A stretch of DNA of 64,000 nucleotides from Spirochaetales bacterium (GTDB taxonomy: Bacteria; Spirochaetota; Spirochaetia; UBA9216): contig JAEINK010000004.1 in assembly GCA_016342585.1 (NCBI GenBank), positions 62,001 to 126,000 on the forward strand. The letters are read 5' to 3'. Position 1 is the first letter of the stretch. The number at the start of each line of letters is the position of its first letter. Positions 25,653 to 34,538 of the stretch are shown piece after piece. The translations under genes and the position numbers were made by a program. A model generated the notes under the pieces. The model worked only from the letters and a program-made list of their open reading frames with translations, was not told where the DNA came from and made no database searches.

Positions 25653-27161
25653 CTATTTTTTCTCCTTATATCCCAGGAGAGCCAGTCTCTCCTTTGCTGT
25701 TTCCTCTTCATCCCAGGGGATTGAGCCCTTTTCATAAATTATTGAAGTTTCATGTCCTTTACCAAGGAGTAGAACTGTATCTCCTTTGCGGGCAATGGAA
25801 AAGGCTTTATCAAAAGCTTCTGGCCGTGAAGAGATCAAAAAAAGATCTTCACCTTCTGTTTTTTTACATCCGGCACCAATATCTTTAAGTATGGACATGG
25901 AATCATCTCCCCGGGGATCTTCATCGGTCAGGACCAGGATATCACACCATCGCCCTGCGATCTCTCCCTGCATAGGGCGTTTAACCTTATCCCTTTCTCC
26001 GGCAGAACCAAATACGGCAATGACCCGCCCGGGAGTTGTCTCTTTTACGGAAGGGAGGAGCTTTTCGAACGCTCCTGGTGTATGGGCATAATCTACGATT
26101 ACGGTGAATGGTTGACCACGATCTACCATTTTCATCCTTCCCTTTACACCCGATAGCTTCGGCAGGAGGGGGAGCAGTTCCTGATAAGATTTTCCTGTTA
26201 TATGGTGTACCGTAAGGAGTGCCGCCATGGTATTTTCCACACTGAAACTGCCCGGGATGTTGAGCCTGACAGGGGCATCCAAATCCAGACCTTTTAATCT
26301 TATATCGGACCCTTCCTGATCCGCCCTGATTTCGGTACAGAATATGTCGGCCTTTTCATTGGTTTTTGAATAGGTGAAGACATGAGGGCCCGAGGCCCCT
26401 TTCATATACTCCCATGAAGGGTCATCCCTGTTCAGGATAGAGAATCCGGGAGGGTGGCCTGAGCCTGCTTTTTCGAAAAGTCTGGATTTATCCTTGCGGT
26501 AGTTTTCAAAGGTTCCATGAAATTCGAGGTGTTCATGTGTAATATTTGTGAATACACCGGCTTTGAAGTTCACATCGGACAATCTACCGGTTAGGGGTGA
26601 CAGTCCGTGGCTGGTGGATTCAATGACACCATATTCACATCCTGCTCCTGCCATCTCTGATAGAAGCTCCTGGACTTCCGGTGCTTCCGGAGTGGACTGT
26701 CGGTAGGGGTTTTTTTCGATCCCTCCTCCAGCCTGGTAGGTAGCTGTGGAGAGGAATCCCGATTTCAAACCTGCAAGCTGCAGAAGCTGGTGGATCAGGA
26801 ATACGGTGCTGGTTTTGCCATCCGTCCCTGTTACCCCGATTATTTTCATTCTATCGCCGGGGTGATCATAAAAGGCGGCCGCCAGAGGGGAGAGGTCGAG
26901 TCGTGGGTTTTCAGTCTTAATATAAGCAACCCCTTCTTCATAGGTAGAAAGATCTTTGGAGTGAAGTATCGCTACGGCGCCCCGTTCCTGGGCTGATCCA
27001 ATATATTCATGACCATCGGTGTGTATTCCATCGGTTGCCACGAAAAGACTGCCGGGGCACACTCTCCGTGAATCGTAGAATATTCCTGCAATTTCAGGAT
27101 CCGGTCCCCGTTTTGAAAGGACGTTAATATCCACACATAGTTCAGATAAGAGTTTTTTCAA
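25653..27161 (-). CDS. murE: UDP-N-acetylmuramoyl-tripeptide synthetase (MurE)
   Basis: Mur ligase of 502 residues. The ATP-binding loop GVTGTDGKTST is at 109-119, the carbamylated-lysine region is YRKDKSRLF near 221-229, and the C-terminal domain carries SAGERDKVKRP. The amino-acid-selecting motif reads DEDPR at 413-417 instead of the meso-DAP consensus DNPR. The third residue added is therefore probably not standard meso-DAP; ornithine or lysine is plausible in a spirochaete. The start is TTG 27161, with GGAGG about 12 bases upstream inside the end of the previous gene. Confidence 0.93.
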   Translation of the reverse strand: MKKLLSELCVDINVLSKRGPDPEIAGIFYDSRRVCPGSLFVATDGIHTDGHEYIGSAQERGAVAILHSKDLSTYEEGVAYIKTENPRLDLSPLAAAFYDHPGDRMKIIGVTGTDGKTSTVFLIHQLLQLAGLKSGFLSTATYQAGGGIEKNPYRQSTPEAPEVQELLSEMAGAGCEYGVIESTSHGLSPLTGRLSDVNFKAGVFTNITHEHLEFHGTFENYRKDKSRLFEKAGSGHPPGFSILNRDDPSWEYMKGASGPHVFTYSKTNEKADIFCTEIRADQEGSDIRLKGLDLDAPVRLNIPGSFSVENTMAALLTVHHITGKSYQELLPLLPKLSGVKGRMKMVDRGQPFTVIVDYAHTPGAFEKLLPSVKETTPGRVIAVFGSAGERDKVKRPMQGEIAGRWCDILVLTDEDPRGDDSMSILKDIGAGCKKTEGEDLFLISSRPEAFDKAFSIARKGDTVLLLGKGHETSIIYEKGSIPWDEEETAKERLALLGYKEKK

Positions 27162-27170
27162 GATTTTTAT

Positions 27171-28724
27171 TTACCTCCGGAGATAGGAAAGTTCAGGGGG
27201 AAGCATTATGTTGTTACCGAATTTGTCTTCACCGTATCCTTTTTCAGCAAGGATCCTGAGATCAAGAAGGACACGCTTGTCGCCAAGGAATTTAACTGTA
27301 AACTCACGCTGAATATCAATTTTTCCAGAGGCCAGAAAGAGGGCTATGATACGTTTGAAGAAAACTTCCGGAGTCTCTCCCTCCTGGGGATCATTGCCAT
27401 CCATGGAGAGATTCTGTTCATAGAGTACGATTTGATCTTTATCCATAAGGTGGAGTATGACCAGCTGTGCCTTTTGTTTCCAGATTTCCTTGTTTGAGTC
27501 ATCAAGATCTTTCAGAAGTTTTTCTGAACAGACAAGGTTGTTTATATATCGCCTTTTTTCAGCATTTAGTTTTTCATTAACTCTGAAAAGCTCCATAGGA
27601 CTGGCGGCGTCATACTTTTTGCCCTCAAGTTCCATGGTGACATCACTTCCATAATGGATGACGATTTTTGCAATCAGTGTTGATGGTCTTACGTGAAATC
27701 CCCTGTATTTGGGGATTGAAACAACTATCTGACTCTTCTCGGAGTACACTGATATTATCTGTCGGCATAAATCCTTTGCCGCTGTAAAATACCTGTCCGC
27801 ATTCCTCAGAAAAAATTCAATCAGAATGGCAAGGTGAGTGGTAACCGGCAGGGGCAGGAATGGCTTTTTCAGTAGACTTATTCGACTATCGATGATATGA
27901 CGTTCGTAATAGTGTGAAAATTGTGTTGCCATATTAAGCAGGTGAAATATTGTACTTATATGTCCCCTTAATGTCTTCAAATCAGGATTCTGATTTTCCA
28001 TATTGGATTTTGACAGATAGGTATCGTAGAGGGATTGGAGGTTGTGAAAGCTTGCCTTTACAACCCTGAGTTTTTCCTCACTTATATGGTCGGGGATACA
28101 TTCCGAGTAGGATTTCTTTTTTACACAATTCCCCGATTCAATTATATCAACATCCGTACTTAAATTGAGGAAGGAGGTGGCAAGATAAACGAGAACTTTA
28201 TCATTTTTTGATATCTCCCTTGCCTTTTTATTGTTGGATTCAAGCCTGCCTTCCAGGGTTTTAACATCAAAGATACTCCTGGGAAGCTCCTTGGAACCGT
28301 AACTCAGGCTCTTTTTTTTCGAGCAGTATATTACTTCTTTTGAAATATTTAACAGGGCTGTCTTGAGTTGTTCAAGAACACCCTCAATTTCACTTATAAA
28401 ATCATTTTCAAGAGAGATGAGGTTATAATGGGGAACCGCGTGTTTCAGGTGAAGCAGATCGTAGCAGACCGACGTAAACATTTTCTGAGCAGCTATTACC
28501 TCTCTGAACCTGGCCCAGTCATTGTTGTGCTGCGAGCCGTAGGCATCCAGAGTCTCTTCCATCCATGTAGCTTCGAGATTAAGTCTCCCGAGGAATTTCC
28601 TGTTATAGATATACTCATGATTCTTATCATTGATAGAAAACTGGCAGAGATTGAACAGGATCTCTCCGTGGGAAGCAATCAGCTCCTCAAAATCATCATT
28701 AAACATATCTTTTACTTTATTCAT
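27171..28724 (-). CDS. Large protein with an internal HPr-like phosphocarrier domain
   Basis: Protein of 517 residues. Residues 1-330 are mostly helical and unfamiliar. Residues about 332-415 look like HPr: GFHVRPST places His344 at the position of phosphorylated His15, and AASPMELF places Ser375 at the position of regulatory Ser46. A further 100 residues follow. It may be a PTS-linked sensor rather than a simple phosphocarrier. It stands nine bases before murE in the same direction. The ATG has no ribosome site, and TATATG lies six bases upstream. Confidence 0.72.
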   Translation of the reverse strand: MNKVKDMFNDDFEELIASHGEILFNLCQFSINDKNHEYIYNRKFLGRLNLEATWMEETLDAYGSQHNNDWARFREVIAAQKMFTSVCYDLLHLKHAVPHYNLISLENDFISEIEGVLEQLKTALLNISKEVIYCSKKKSLSYGSKELPRSIFDVKTLEGRLESNNKKAREISKNDKVLVYLATSFLNLSTDVDIIESGNCVKKKSYSECIPDHISEEKLRVVKASFHNLQSLYDTYLSKSNMENQNPDLKTLRGHISTIFHLLNMATQFSHYYERHIIDSRISLLKKPFLPLPVTTHLAILIEFFLRNADRYFTAAKDLCRQIISVYSEKSQIVVSIPKYRGFHVRPSTLIAKIVIHYGSDVTMELEGKKYDAASPMELFRVNEKLNAEKRRYINNLVCSEKLLKDLDDSNKEIWKQKAQLVILHLMDKDQIVLYEQNLSMDGNDPQEGETPEVFFKRIIALFLASGKIDIQREFTVKFLGDKRVLLDLRILAEKGYGEDKFGNNIMLPPELSYLRR

Positions 28725-28754
28725 CTAATTCATATAATTCAATAGGTCAGAGGC

Positions 28755-28790
28755 AAAAAAAAGACCATCCGGTATTATTACTGGATGGTC
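28755..28790 (-). terminator. Rho-independent terminator after hflC
   Basis: Arms 28763-28770 and 28783-28790 form an 8-bp perfect stem with a 12-base loop, followed on the minus strand by eight T residues. A second hairpin without a T run (TCCCGC/GCGGGA, 28805-28820) lies between it and the hflC stop. Confidence 0.9.
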
Positions 28791-28836
28791 CTTCCTGTTT
28801 TTACTCCCGCGGCTGCGGGAATGACAGTTTTTCTGT

Positions 28837-29826
28837 TTATTCCGTCCCTTCTTTCTGATACAGATACTGGAAGTAATCCATATTGGTCGACAAGGTTTTT
28901 GAGAATTCAGGAAGCGTCTTTCTATAAGATTCGATTGATCGCCAGAATTCGTAGAACTCCGGGTCTCTTCCGGTTGCTTCGGCATAGATTCGTGTTGCCT
29001 CTGCATCGGCCCGTCCCTTAATCTCTTCCGAGGTTTCATACGCCTGGGATAGAACACTTCTCTGTTCATTTTCAAGTTTACCAAGCCACTCCGCTTTGAG
29101 ACCTTCACCTGTGGATCTGTATCTCTGGGCAACCTGATTTCGCTCGGTGATCATCCTGTTGTAAACACTCTGAGTCAGGTCATCCGAATATCTGATCTGT
29201 CGGATAACGATGTCTTCAAGAACAATTCCAAACTGTGGCATGATTGCACTGGCTTTGGTGAACATATCCTCAGAGAGGAGTTCTCGTCCTTTATCTACTG
29301 TTTCATAGATTTTAAGCTCTTCATCGGAGGCCATCACCTGTGCTACATTCGCCTTGTTGGGTGATATTTCAGCTGCCACAATAGCTTCGTTTTTCTCATT
29401 GATATAATTGGTATTTCTAACAGCTTCCTTGAGCAGGTTTTCCGCAATTACCGTTCTTACAGATGAATCGATAATATCGTCCATCCTGGAGAAGGCATTG
29501 TTGAGTGTCGTTACCGATTCATAAAATTTAGCCGGATCGGCTATCCTCCATCGTGCGGTGGTATCAACCCAGATAAACTGATTCTCAGCCGTGGGAATAC
29601 GCTGTGCTTCTCCATCCCATGATACAATTTTCTTGGAATATTTCGTGACAGTATCCACCATGGGAAGCTTTATTTTTAGACCTGCTTCGGTATCTACGGT
29701 TACGATAGCACCGAATCTTGTTACAACAGCCTGTTCACCTTCCTCAAGAATATAAAAAGGACCTGCTGCAAAAAGAAGAATGAATGCAATAACTATGATT
29801 ACCAGAATTACAACACCTTTTCTCAT
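28837..29826 (-). CDS. hflC: HflC, membrane protease-modulating SPFH protein
   Basis: Protein of 329 residues with one N-terminal membrane helix (VVILVIIVIAFILLFA) followed by an SPFH/band-7 domain containing EEGEQAVVTRFG and a long charged coiled-coil region ending in AEATRIYAEA. With HflK it forms a large membrane complex around FtsH and modulates its proteolysis. The ATG overlaps the hflK stop by four bases and has AGGAGG upstream. It is the last gene before the terminator at 28755. Confidence 0.93.
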   Translation of the reverse strand: MRKGVVILVIIVIAFILLFAAGPFYILEEGEQAVVTRFGAIVTVDTEAGLKIKLPMVDTVTKYSKKIVSWDGEAQRIPTAENQFIWVDTTARWRIADPAKFYESVTTLNNAFSRMDDIIDSSVRTVIAENLLKEAVRNTNYINEKNEAIVAAEISPNKANVAQVMASDEELKIYETVDKGRELLSEDMFTKASAIMPQFGIVLEDIVIRQIRYSDDLTQSVYNRMITERNQVAQRYRSTGEGLKAEWLGKLENEQRSVLSQAYETSEEIKGRADAEATRIYAEATGRDPEFYEFWRSIESYRKTLPEFSKTLSTNMDYFQYLYQKEGTE

Positions 29827-30803
29827 CTGGCACCTCCTGTTGTCTGAAGATTCTTCAGGGGAAGAAAATTATCAAAGTTTCGGTCGATAAGATCTGTAGT
29901 TCCCGGAATCTCGAATATATCCTCCATCATTTCGATGTAAAGCCTTGTTCTGGTTACTTCTTTAGCTTTTGAATACTCATCGAGTACGGATACAAATCGA
30001 GCGACATCTCCCTTGGCCTGGTTAACACGTTCGGTTGCATAACCTTCGGCAATCTGTATCTGCTGGGCTGCCTGCCCTTTAGCCTTTGGAATTTCCCTGT
30101 TGTACTCTTCCAGACCTTCATTGATCAACCTTTCCATGTCCTGTTCTGCCTTATTAACATCTTCGAAGGCATCCTGAACTTCTCCCTGGGGAGGAACAAT
30201 GTTTTTAAGCTGAACCGTTGTGACAGAGATACCTAGACCATAATTTTTAAAAATTTCGTTCATCATCTCTTGTGCCTGGATAGCAATATTGGTTCGCTCC
30301 GGTCCCATTACTTCAAGAATAGCCCTGTCTCCAACCAGGAGGTTTATTACGGACTGGGAAATATCCCTGATAGTCTCGTATTTATACTCCACATTGAAAA
30401 GCCAGGCCTTGGGATCGACAATCTTATACTGAATAGCCCACTGGACATCAATAATATTCAGATCTCCTGTCAGCATGACAGATTCTTCAGGATAATCACC
30501 ACTTGAGTAGATCGTGTTGATTCCCGCCTGTTCCGTTCTATAACCAAACGGCATGGTCTGGATAATCTGGGTTGGAACGTTGTAATTTTTCTCGACTCCC
30601 ATGGGCAACTTGAAATGAAGCCCTGGACCTGTAATTCTGTTGAATTTACCGAATGTCAGTACTACAGCCTGTTCGGTCTGATCCACCATGTAAAAACTGG
30701 TCAGCGAGAAACCGAGGATGAGGACCACAATAATCATGATCAAAACAACCCGCGGTTTGAAAGGCAGGTTAAAACCTTTCGGACTCACGTCTCTTTCGGA
30801 CAT
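29823..30803 (-). CDS. hflK: HflK, membrane protease-modulating SPFH protein
   Basis: Protein of 326 residues with a single membrane helix near 18-40, an SPFH domain (TEQAVVLTFGKFNRITGPGLHFKLP), and a helical C-terminal part with QAAQQIQIAEGYATERVNQA. It lacks the long Gly-rich cytoplasmic N-terminus of the Escherichia protein. It pairs with HflC in the FtsH-regulating complex. An AAGGAG site lies about six bases before the ATG. Confidence 0.93.
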   Translation of the reverse strand: MSERDVSPKGFNLPFKPRVVLIMIIVVLILGFSLTSFYMVDQTEQAVVLTFGKFNRITGPGLHFKLPMGVEKNYNVPTQIIQTMPFGYRTEQAGINTIYSSGDYPEESVMLTGDLNIIDVQWAIQYKIVDPKAWLFNVEYKYETIRDISQSVINLLVGDRAILEVMGPERTNIAIQAQEMMNEIFKNYGLGISVTTVQLKNIVPPQGEVQDAFEDVNKAEQDMERLINEGLEEYNREIPKAKGQAAQQIQIAEGYATERVNQAKGDVARFVSVLDEYSKAKEVTRTRLYIEMMEDIFEIPGTTDLIDRNFDNFLPLKNLQTTGGAR

Positions 30804-31228
30804 AAAAACTCCTTCTTTAATAATTGTCCTTTATAAACGATGTTCTTAAAGGGACATATTTTTTTCAAAACTTTATACTCTTAAAAGTTACTGCCTGCCT
30901 TCGTTTGAGTCAAGCAGAATCACAGGAACAAAGTTTTTACTTACGATTTTCATCGGGACCGCATATAAGTTTAATACCCGGAACTTTCGTTTTTATTCAA
31001 TAATTCATACAAAAACTGTTTTTCGAACCGTTAAAGAGGGACATTGATATTCTCTTCTGTATCATTAGCATCTCCCTCCCTAAGAACTTGAGGTGGAACT
31101 GGATAGAAACAACAGGGTGTGGCCTATTCGGCTATTTGCGCTGGGAATTGCTTTAATCTTCTCATACCAATTATAGAATAATGAGTGTACTGGTAGAGGC
31201 TCCTTTAATGGCTTCCATTTTTTCAGCG
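30804..31228. other. Intergenic region between hflK and metG with no recognised gene
   Basis: About 425 bases with no supported coding frame. The left end holds the hflK ribosome site and an AT-rich upstream region. The middle (about 31030-31200) has several small dyads, for example GATA/TATC around 31047 and GCC/GGC around 31122, and is less AT-rich than its surroundings. I could not match it to tRNA, tmRNA, RNase P, SRP or a known riboswitch. An unrecognised small RNA is possible. Confidence 0.4.
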
Positions 31229-31257
31229 TTGACTTAGATGTCTTAAAAATCTAAACT
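31229..31257 (+). promoter_or_regulatory. metG promoter, predicted leaderless
   Basis: TTGACT at 31229-31234 and TAAACT at 31252-31257 are separated by 17 bases. The metG ATG lies seven bases after the -10 with no ribosome site between. Confidence 0.65.
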
Positions 31258-31264
31258 AAGCGCC

Positions 31265-33463
31265 ATGAAAACGAAGAAATTAATCACATCAGCATTACCC
31301 TATGTAAATAATGTTCCCCATCTTGGAAACCTGATTCAGGTGCTTTCGGCGGATGTTTTCGCCAGATTCTGCAGATCCAGAGGATATGAAACTCTCTATG
31401 TCTGTGGAACAGATGAGTATGGGACCGCAACTGAAACGCGAGCTTTAGAGGAGGGGATTACCCCCAGAGAACTCTGTGACAGATACTTTAAAATACATGA
31501 TGAGATATATAATTGGTTTGAGATCTCTTTTGATAAATTTGGCAGGTCCTCAACACCCCAGCAGACTGAAATCGTTCAGGATATCTTTAAAAAGCTGGAT
31601 GCGGCAGGATACATAAAGGAAAAGACGGATACACAACTCTACTGTGATTCCTGCAACAGGTTCCTGGCCGACCGTTATGTACGGGGTACCTGCCCCTCCT
31701 GTGACTATGAAGAAGCCAGGGGTGACCAGTGTGAAAACTGCGGTAAACTCCTTGATCCTGCGGACCTTGTCGATCCTAAATGCGGAACATGTGGGAATAC
31801 ACCTTCTCCCAGAGAGACCACACACCTTTTTATCGATCTCCCCGCTATCCTGCCAAAATTGGAAGCCTGGATGGAAAAGGCATCTGTAGAGGGTGCCTGG
31901 GCAAAAAATGCTATTCAAATGACGAAATCCTGGATAAGAGACGGACTTCATGAGCGTTCCATTACCCGTGACCTTAAATGGGGAATTCCGGTGCCCAGAG
32001 AGGGATTTGAAGATAAGGTTTTTTATGTCTGGTTTGATGCCCCCATTGGTTATATCTCCATTACAGCGACTTTAATCGATGAGTGGGAGAAGTGGTGGAA
32101 GAATCCTGATGAGGTTGAGCTTTTTCAGTTTATAGGAAAGGATAATATTCCCTTTCATACGGTTATTTTTCCCTCATCCCTCCTGGGTTCCGGGGATGAC
32201 TGGACAATGCTCCATCATATGTCCTCAAGTGAGTATTTGAATTATGAAGATGGTAAGTTTTCCAAGTCCAAGGGGGTTGGTGTTTTTGGGACAGATGCCC
32301 TCGAGACTGGAATTCCTGCCGATGTCTGGAGATTCTATATTTTCTATAATCGACCGGAAAAATCGGACAATCAGTTTACCTGGAAGGATTTTCAGGAAAA
32401 AGTTAATTCCGAGCTCATCGGAAATCTTGCCAACCTGGTGAACAGGACACTTACCTTTTATAATAAAAACTTTGGAAGCTCTGTTCCTGCCGTTGCAAGT
32501 GATGAGGCTTTTCAGGGGCAGGTGACTCCTCTTTTAGAAGAGATTACTGCTCATCTTGAAAAGGCCGAACTTCGGGATGGTTTTCGAAAAGTATTCCTCC
32601 TTTCATCTATTGGAAACAAGGCCTTTCAAGAGGCAGAGCCCTGGAAAATTGTTAAGACCAATCCGGATACTATTCTACCCCTTATGAAAGATCTCCTTTA
32701 TCTTATTCGAGATTTAGCTATCCTGATTGAGCCCTACATTCCCAATACCTCCCACAGGATTGCCGCCTTCTTTGATAATCCCTCTATGAATTGGAGCGAT
32801 CTTGGCAATAGAGATGATTTGAAAAACGTCCTCACGCCGGAAATCCTTTTTCAAAAACTTGAGGATAAGGCGATCGATGGATTCAGAGAGAAATTCTCCG
32901 GCTCCCAGGCCGAAAGAGCCGAAGCCGAAAAGGCTGCCGAAGAGAAGACGCTTCCCCTTGAAGAGCAGTTCCGCCGGTCTGTATGCCTGAAAGTGGCAAA
33001 AATTACTGGAATTTCACGGCATCCCGAGGCGGATAAACTCTATATTGAGACCTTAAGTCTTGGAGAAGATGAAGATGAGAGACAGATTGTAAGCGGTCTG
33101 GTTCCTCACTATTCTGAAGAGGAGCTGTTAAACAGGAATATTATTCTTGTGCACAATCTGAAACCCGCAAAACTAAGGGGTATAAAATCTTCAGGTATGC
33201 TTCTTGCCGCTGATGGTCCGGGGAAGGATGGTGAAAAGAGAGTTGAGGTCATATTTGCCGATCACTGTGAACCAGGCACCAGGATCCTCCTTGCGGGAGA
33301 TAACAGGACGGGTGCTTCTGAACCAAAAAGGATAACGATTGATAAATTTTTTGATATACCCCTGAAGGTGAAGGGTGGCGTTGTTCATGTGGGTGATACC
33401 GCCCTTACCGCTGGTGATAAAGCACTGACAACGGCAGAAGTTATGGAAGGGGATGTAGGTTAG
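31265..33463 (+). CDS. metG: Methionyl-tRNA synthetase
   Basis: Class I synthetase of 732 residues. The HIGH-type motif is HLGN at 19-22 and the KMSKS-type loop is FSKSKG near 336. Two Cys-x-x-Cys pairs form the zinc knuckles at about 125-180. A C-terminal tRNA-binding OB domain (from about 625: VAKITGISRHPEADKLYIETL) is fused, as in many bacteria. It charges tRNA-Met in the cytoplasm. No T-box or SAM-type leader is possible if transcription starts at the predicted point next to the ATG. Confidence 0.96.
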   Translation: MKTKKLITSALPYVNNVPHLGNLIQVLSADVFARFCRSRGYETLYVCGTDEYGTATETRALEEGITPRELCDRYFKIHDEIYNWFEISFDKFGRSSTPQQTEIVQDIFKKLDAAGYIKEKTDTQLYCDSCNRFLADRYVRGTCPSCDYEEARGDQCENCGKLLDPADLVDPKCGTCGNTPSPRETTHLFIDLPAILPKLEAWMEKASVEGAWAKNAIQMTKSWIRDGLHERSITRDLKWGIPVPREGFEDKVFYVWFDAPIGYISITATLIDEWEKWWKNPDEVELFQFIGKDNIPFHTVIFPSSLLGSGDDWTMLHHMSSSEYLNYEDGKFSKSKGVGVFGTDALETGIPADVWRFYIFYNRPEKSDNQFTWKDFQEKVNSELIGNLANLVNRTLTFYNKNFGSSVPAVASDEAFQGQVTPLLEEITAHLEKAELRDGFRKVFLLSSIGNKAFQEAEPWKIVKTNPDTILPLMKDLLYLIRDLAILIEPYIPNTSHRIAAFFDNPSMNWSDLGNRDDLKNVLTPEILFQKLEDKAIDGFREKFSGSQAERAEAEKAAEEKTLPLEEQFRRSVCLKVAKITGISRHPEADKLYIETLSLGEDEDERQIVSGLVPHYSEEELLNRNIILVHNLKPAKLRGIKSSGMLLAADGPGKDGEKRVEVIFADHCEPGTRILLAGDNRTGASEPKRITIDKFFDIPLKVKGGVVHVGDTALTAGDKALTTAEVMEGDVG

Positions 33464-33464
33464 G

Positions 33465-34490
33465 ATGCCCCTTTCGCTTACTTCCTCGGAACCGGGGAAA
33501 CTCGAAGATCACGACAATCTACTTCAGACTGGGTTCTGGGGTCGGATGAAGTCCTCCTTCGGGTGGAAATCCCATGAATTTCAGACGGGGGAGGGGAACC
33601 CTCTTCTGGTTCTTACCCGCTCCTTAGGCGGAATCTACTATTTAGCCTATATCCCGAACGGTCCCGATCTGCACACAGTCGCAAGCGGGGATTGGGCCGG
33701 TTTGAAGGCTTTAGCTTTACTCCTGAAACAGAAGCTCCCGAAAGGGGCTGTCTTTATTCGTTTCGATCTTCCATGGGAGATCAAAATCGATGATATCGAT
33801 AGAAAGACGGCCCCCGGTTTTCGTCGTGCTTCCATGGACATTCAGCCTCCATCGACGGTTATTCTTGATATTACCCCATCCGAGGATGAGATTCTCGCCT
33901 CCATGAAGAAGAAAAACCGTTATAATATACGGCTTTCCGAAAAGAAGGGTGTTGTTATCCGTGAGGCAGGGATAGAAGCGCTTCCCCTCTGGTATCATAT
34001 ATATGAGGAGACGGCGAAGCGGGACAAGATTGCCCTTCATGAGTATGATTATTATGAAAAACTGTTTAAACTGGCCCTTGAGCGCCAAAGTAAATACCCG
34101 GATATTCGCCTGTTTCTTGCGGAGATCGAAGGGGAGGTGGAAGCCGGGATTATCATTTCCATCCAGGGGAATCGTGCGACTTACCTCTATGGTGCCTCAT
34201 CAAGCAGAAAAAGAAACTTTATGCCTTCCTATGGGCTTCAGTGGGCTGCCATCCGGTGTGTAAAGGCGGCGGGCTGTACTGAATATGATCTCTATGGTAT
34301 TCCTCCTACAGAGGATCCTGAGCACCCCATGGCAGGGCTTTACCGGTTTAAAACCGGTTTTGGCGGGCATATTCTCCACAGACCCGGTTCCTGGGATTTC
34401 CCAGCCGCCCCCATGATGTATGGGGCCTACCGTCTCGCTGAGAGACTTCGGGGCTGGTACTATCGGAAAGTAAGGAAACGGGGGCGATAA
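33465..34490 (+). CDS. FemAB/FemX-family peptidyltransferase
   Basis: Protein of 341 residues made of two GNAT-like halves. The FemAB signatures DEILASMKKKNRYNIRLSEKKGV near 145-167 and the C-terminal AGCTEYDLYGIPP and LYRFKTGFGG segments are clear. Such enzymes add amino acids from aminoacyl-tRNA to the side-chain amine of the diamino acid in peptidoglycan precursors. It starts one base after metG, so it is co-transcribed, and the convergent murD supports a cell-wall role. Which amino acid it adds cannot be told. Confidence 0.85.
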   Translation: MPLSLTSSEPGKLEDHDNLLQTGFWGRMKSSFGWKSHEFQTGEGNPLLVLTRSLGGIYYLAYIPNGPDLHTVASGDWAGLKALALLLKQKLPKGAVFIRFDLPWEIKIDDIDRKTAPGFRRASMDIQPPSTVILDITPSEDEILASMKKKNRYNIRLSEKKGVVIREAGIEALPLWYHIYEETAKRDKIALHEYDYYEKLFKLALERQSKYPDIRLFLAEIEGEVEAGIIISIQGNRATYLYGASSSRKRNFMPSYGLQWAAIRCVKAAGCTEYDLYGIPPTEDPEHPMAGLYRFKTGFGGHILHRPGSWDFPAAPMMYGAYRLAERLRGWYYRKVRKRGR

Positions 34491-34538
34491 GTCCCTCTAC
34501 GGGCCTGATACCCCTCTCACGGGTAATGAAAGAGAGGT

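Noticed and set aside
31229..31264. A methionine-sensing leader (T-box or SAM riboswitch) before metG
   Set aside because: The promoter places the transcription start next to the ATG, and no conserved riboswitch core was seen upstream.
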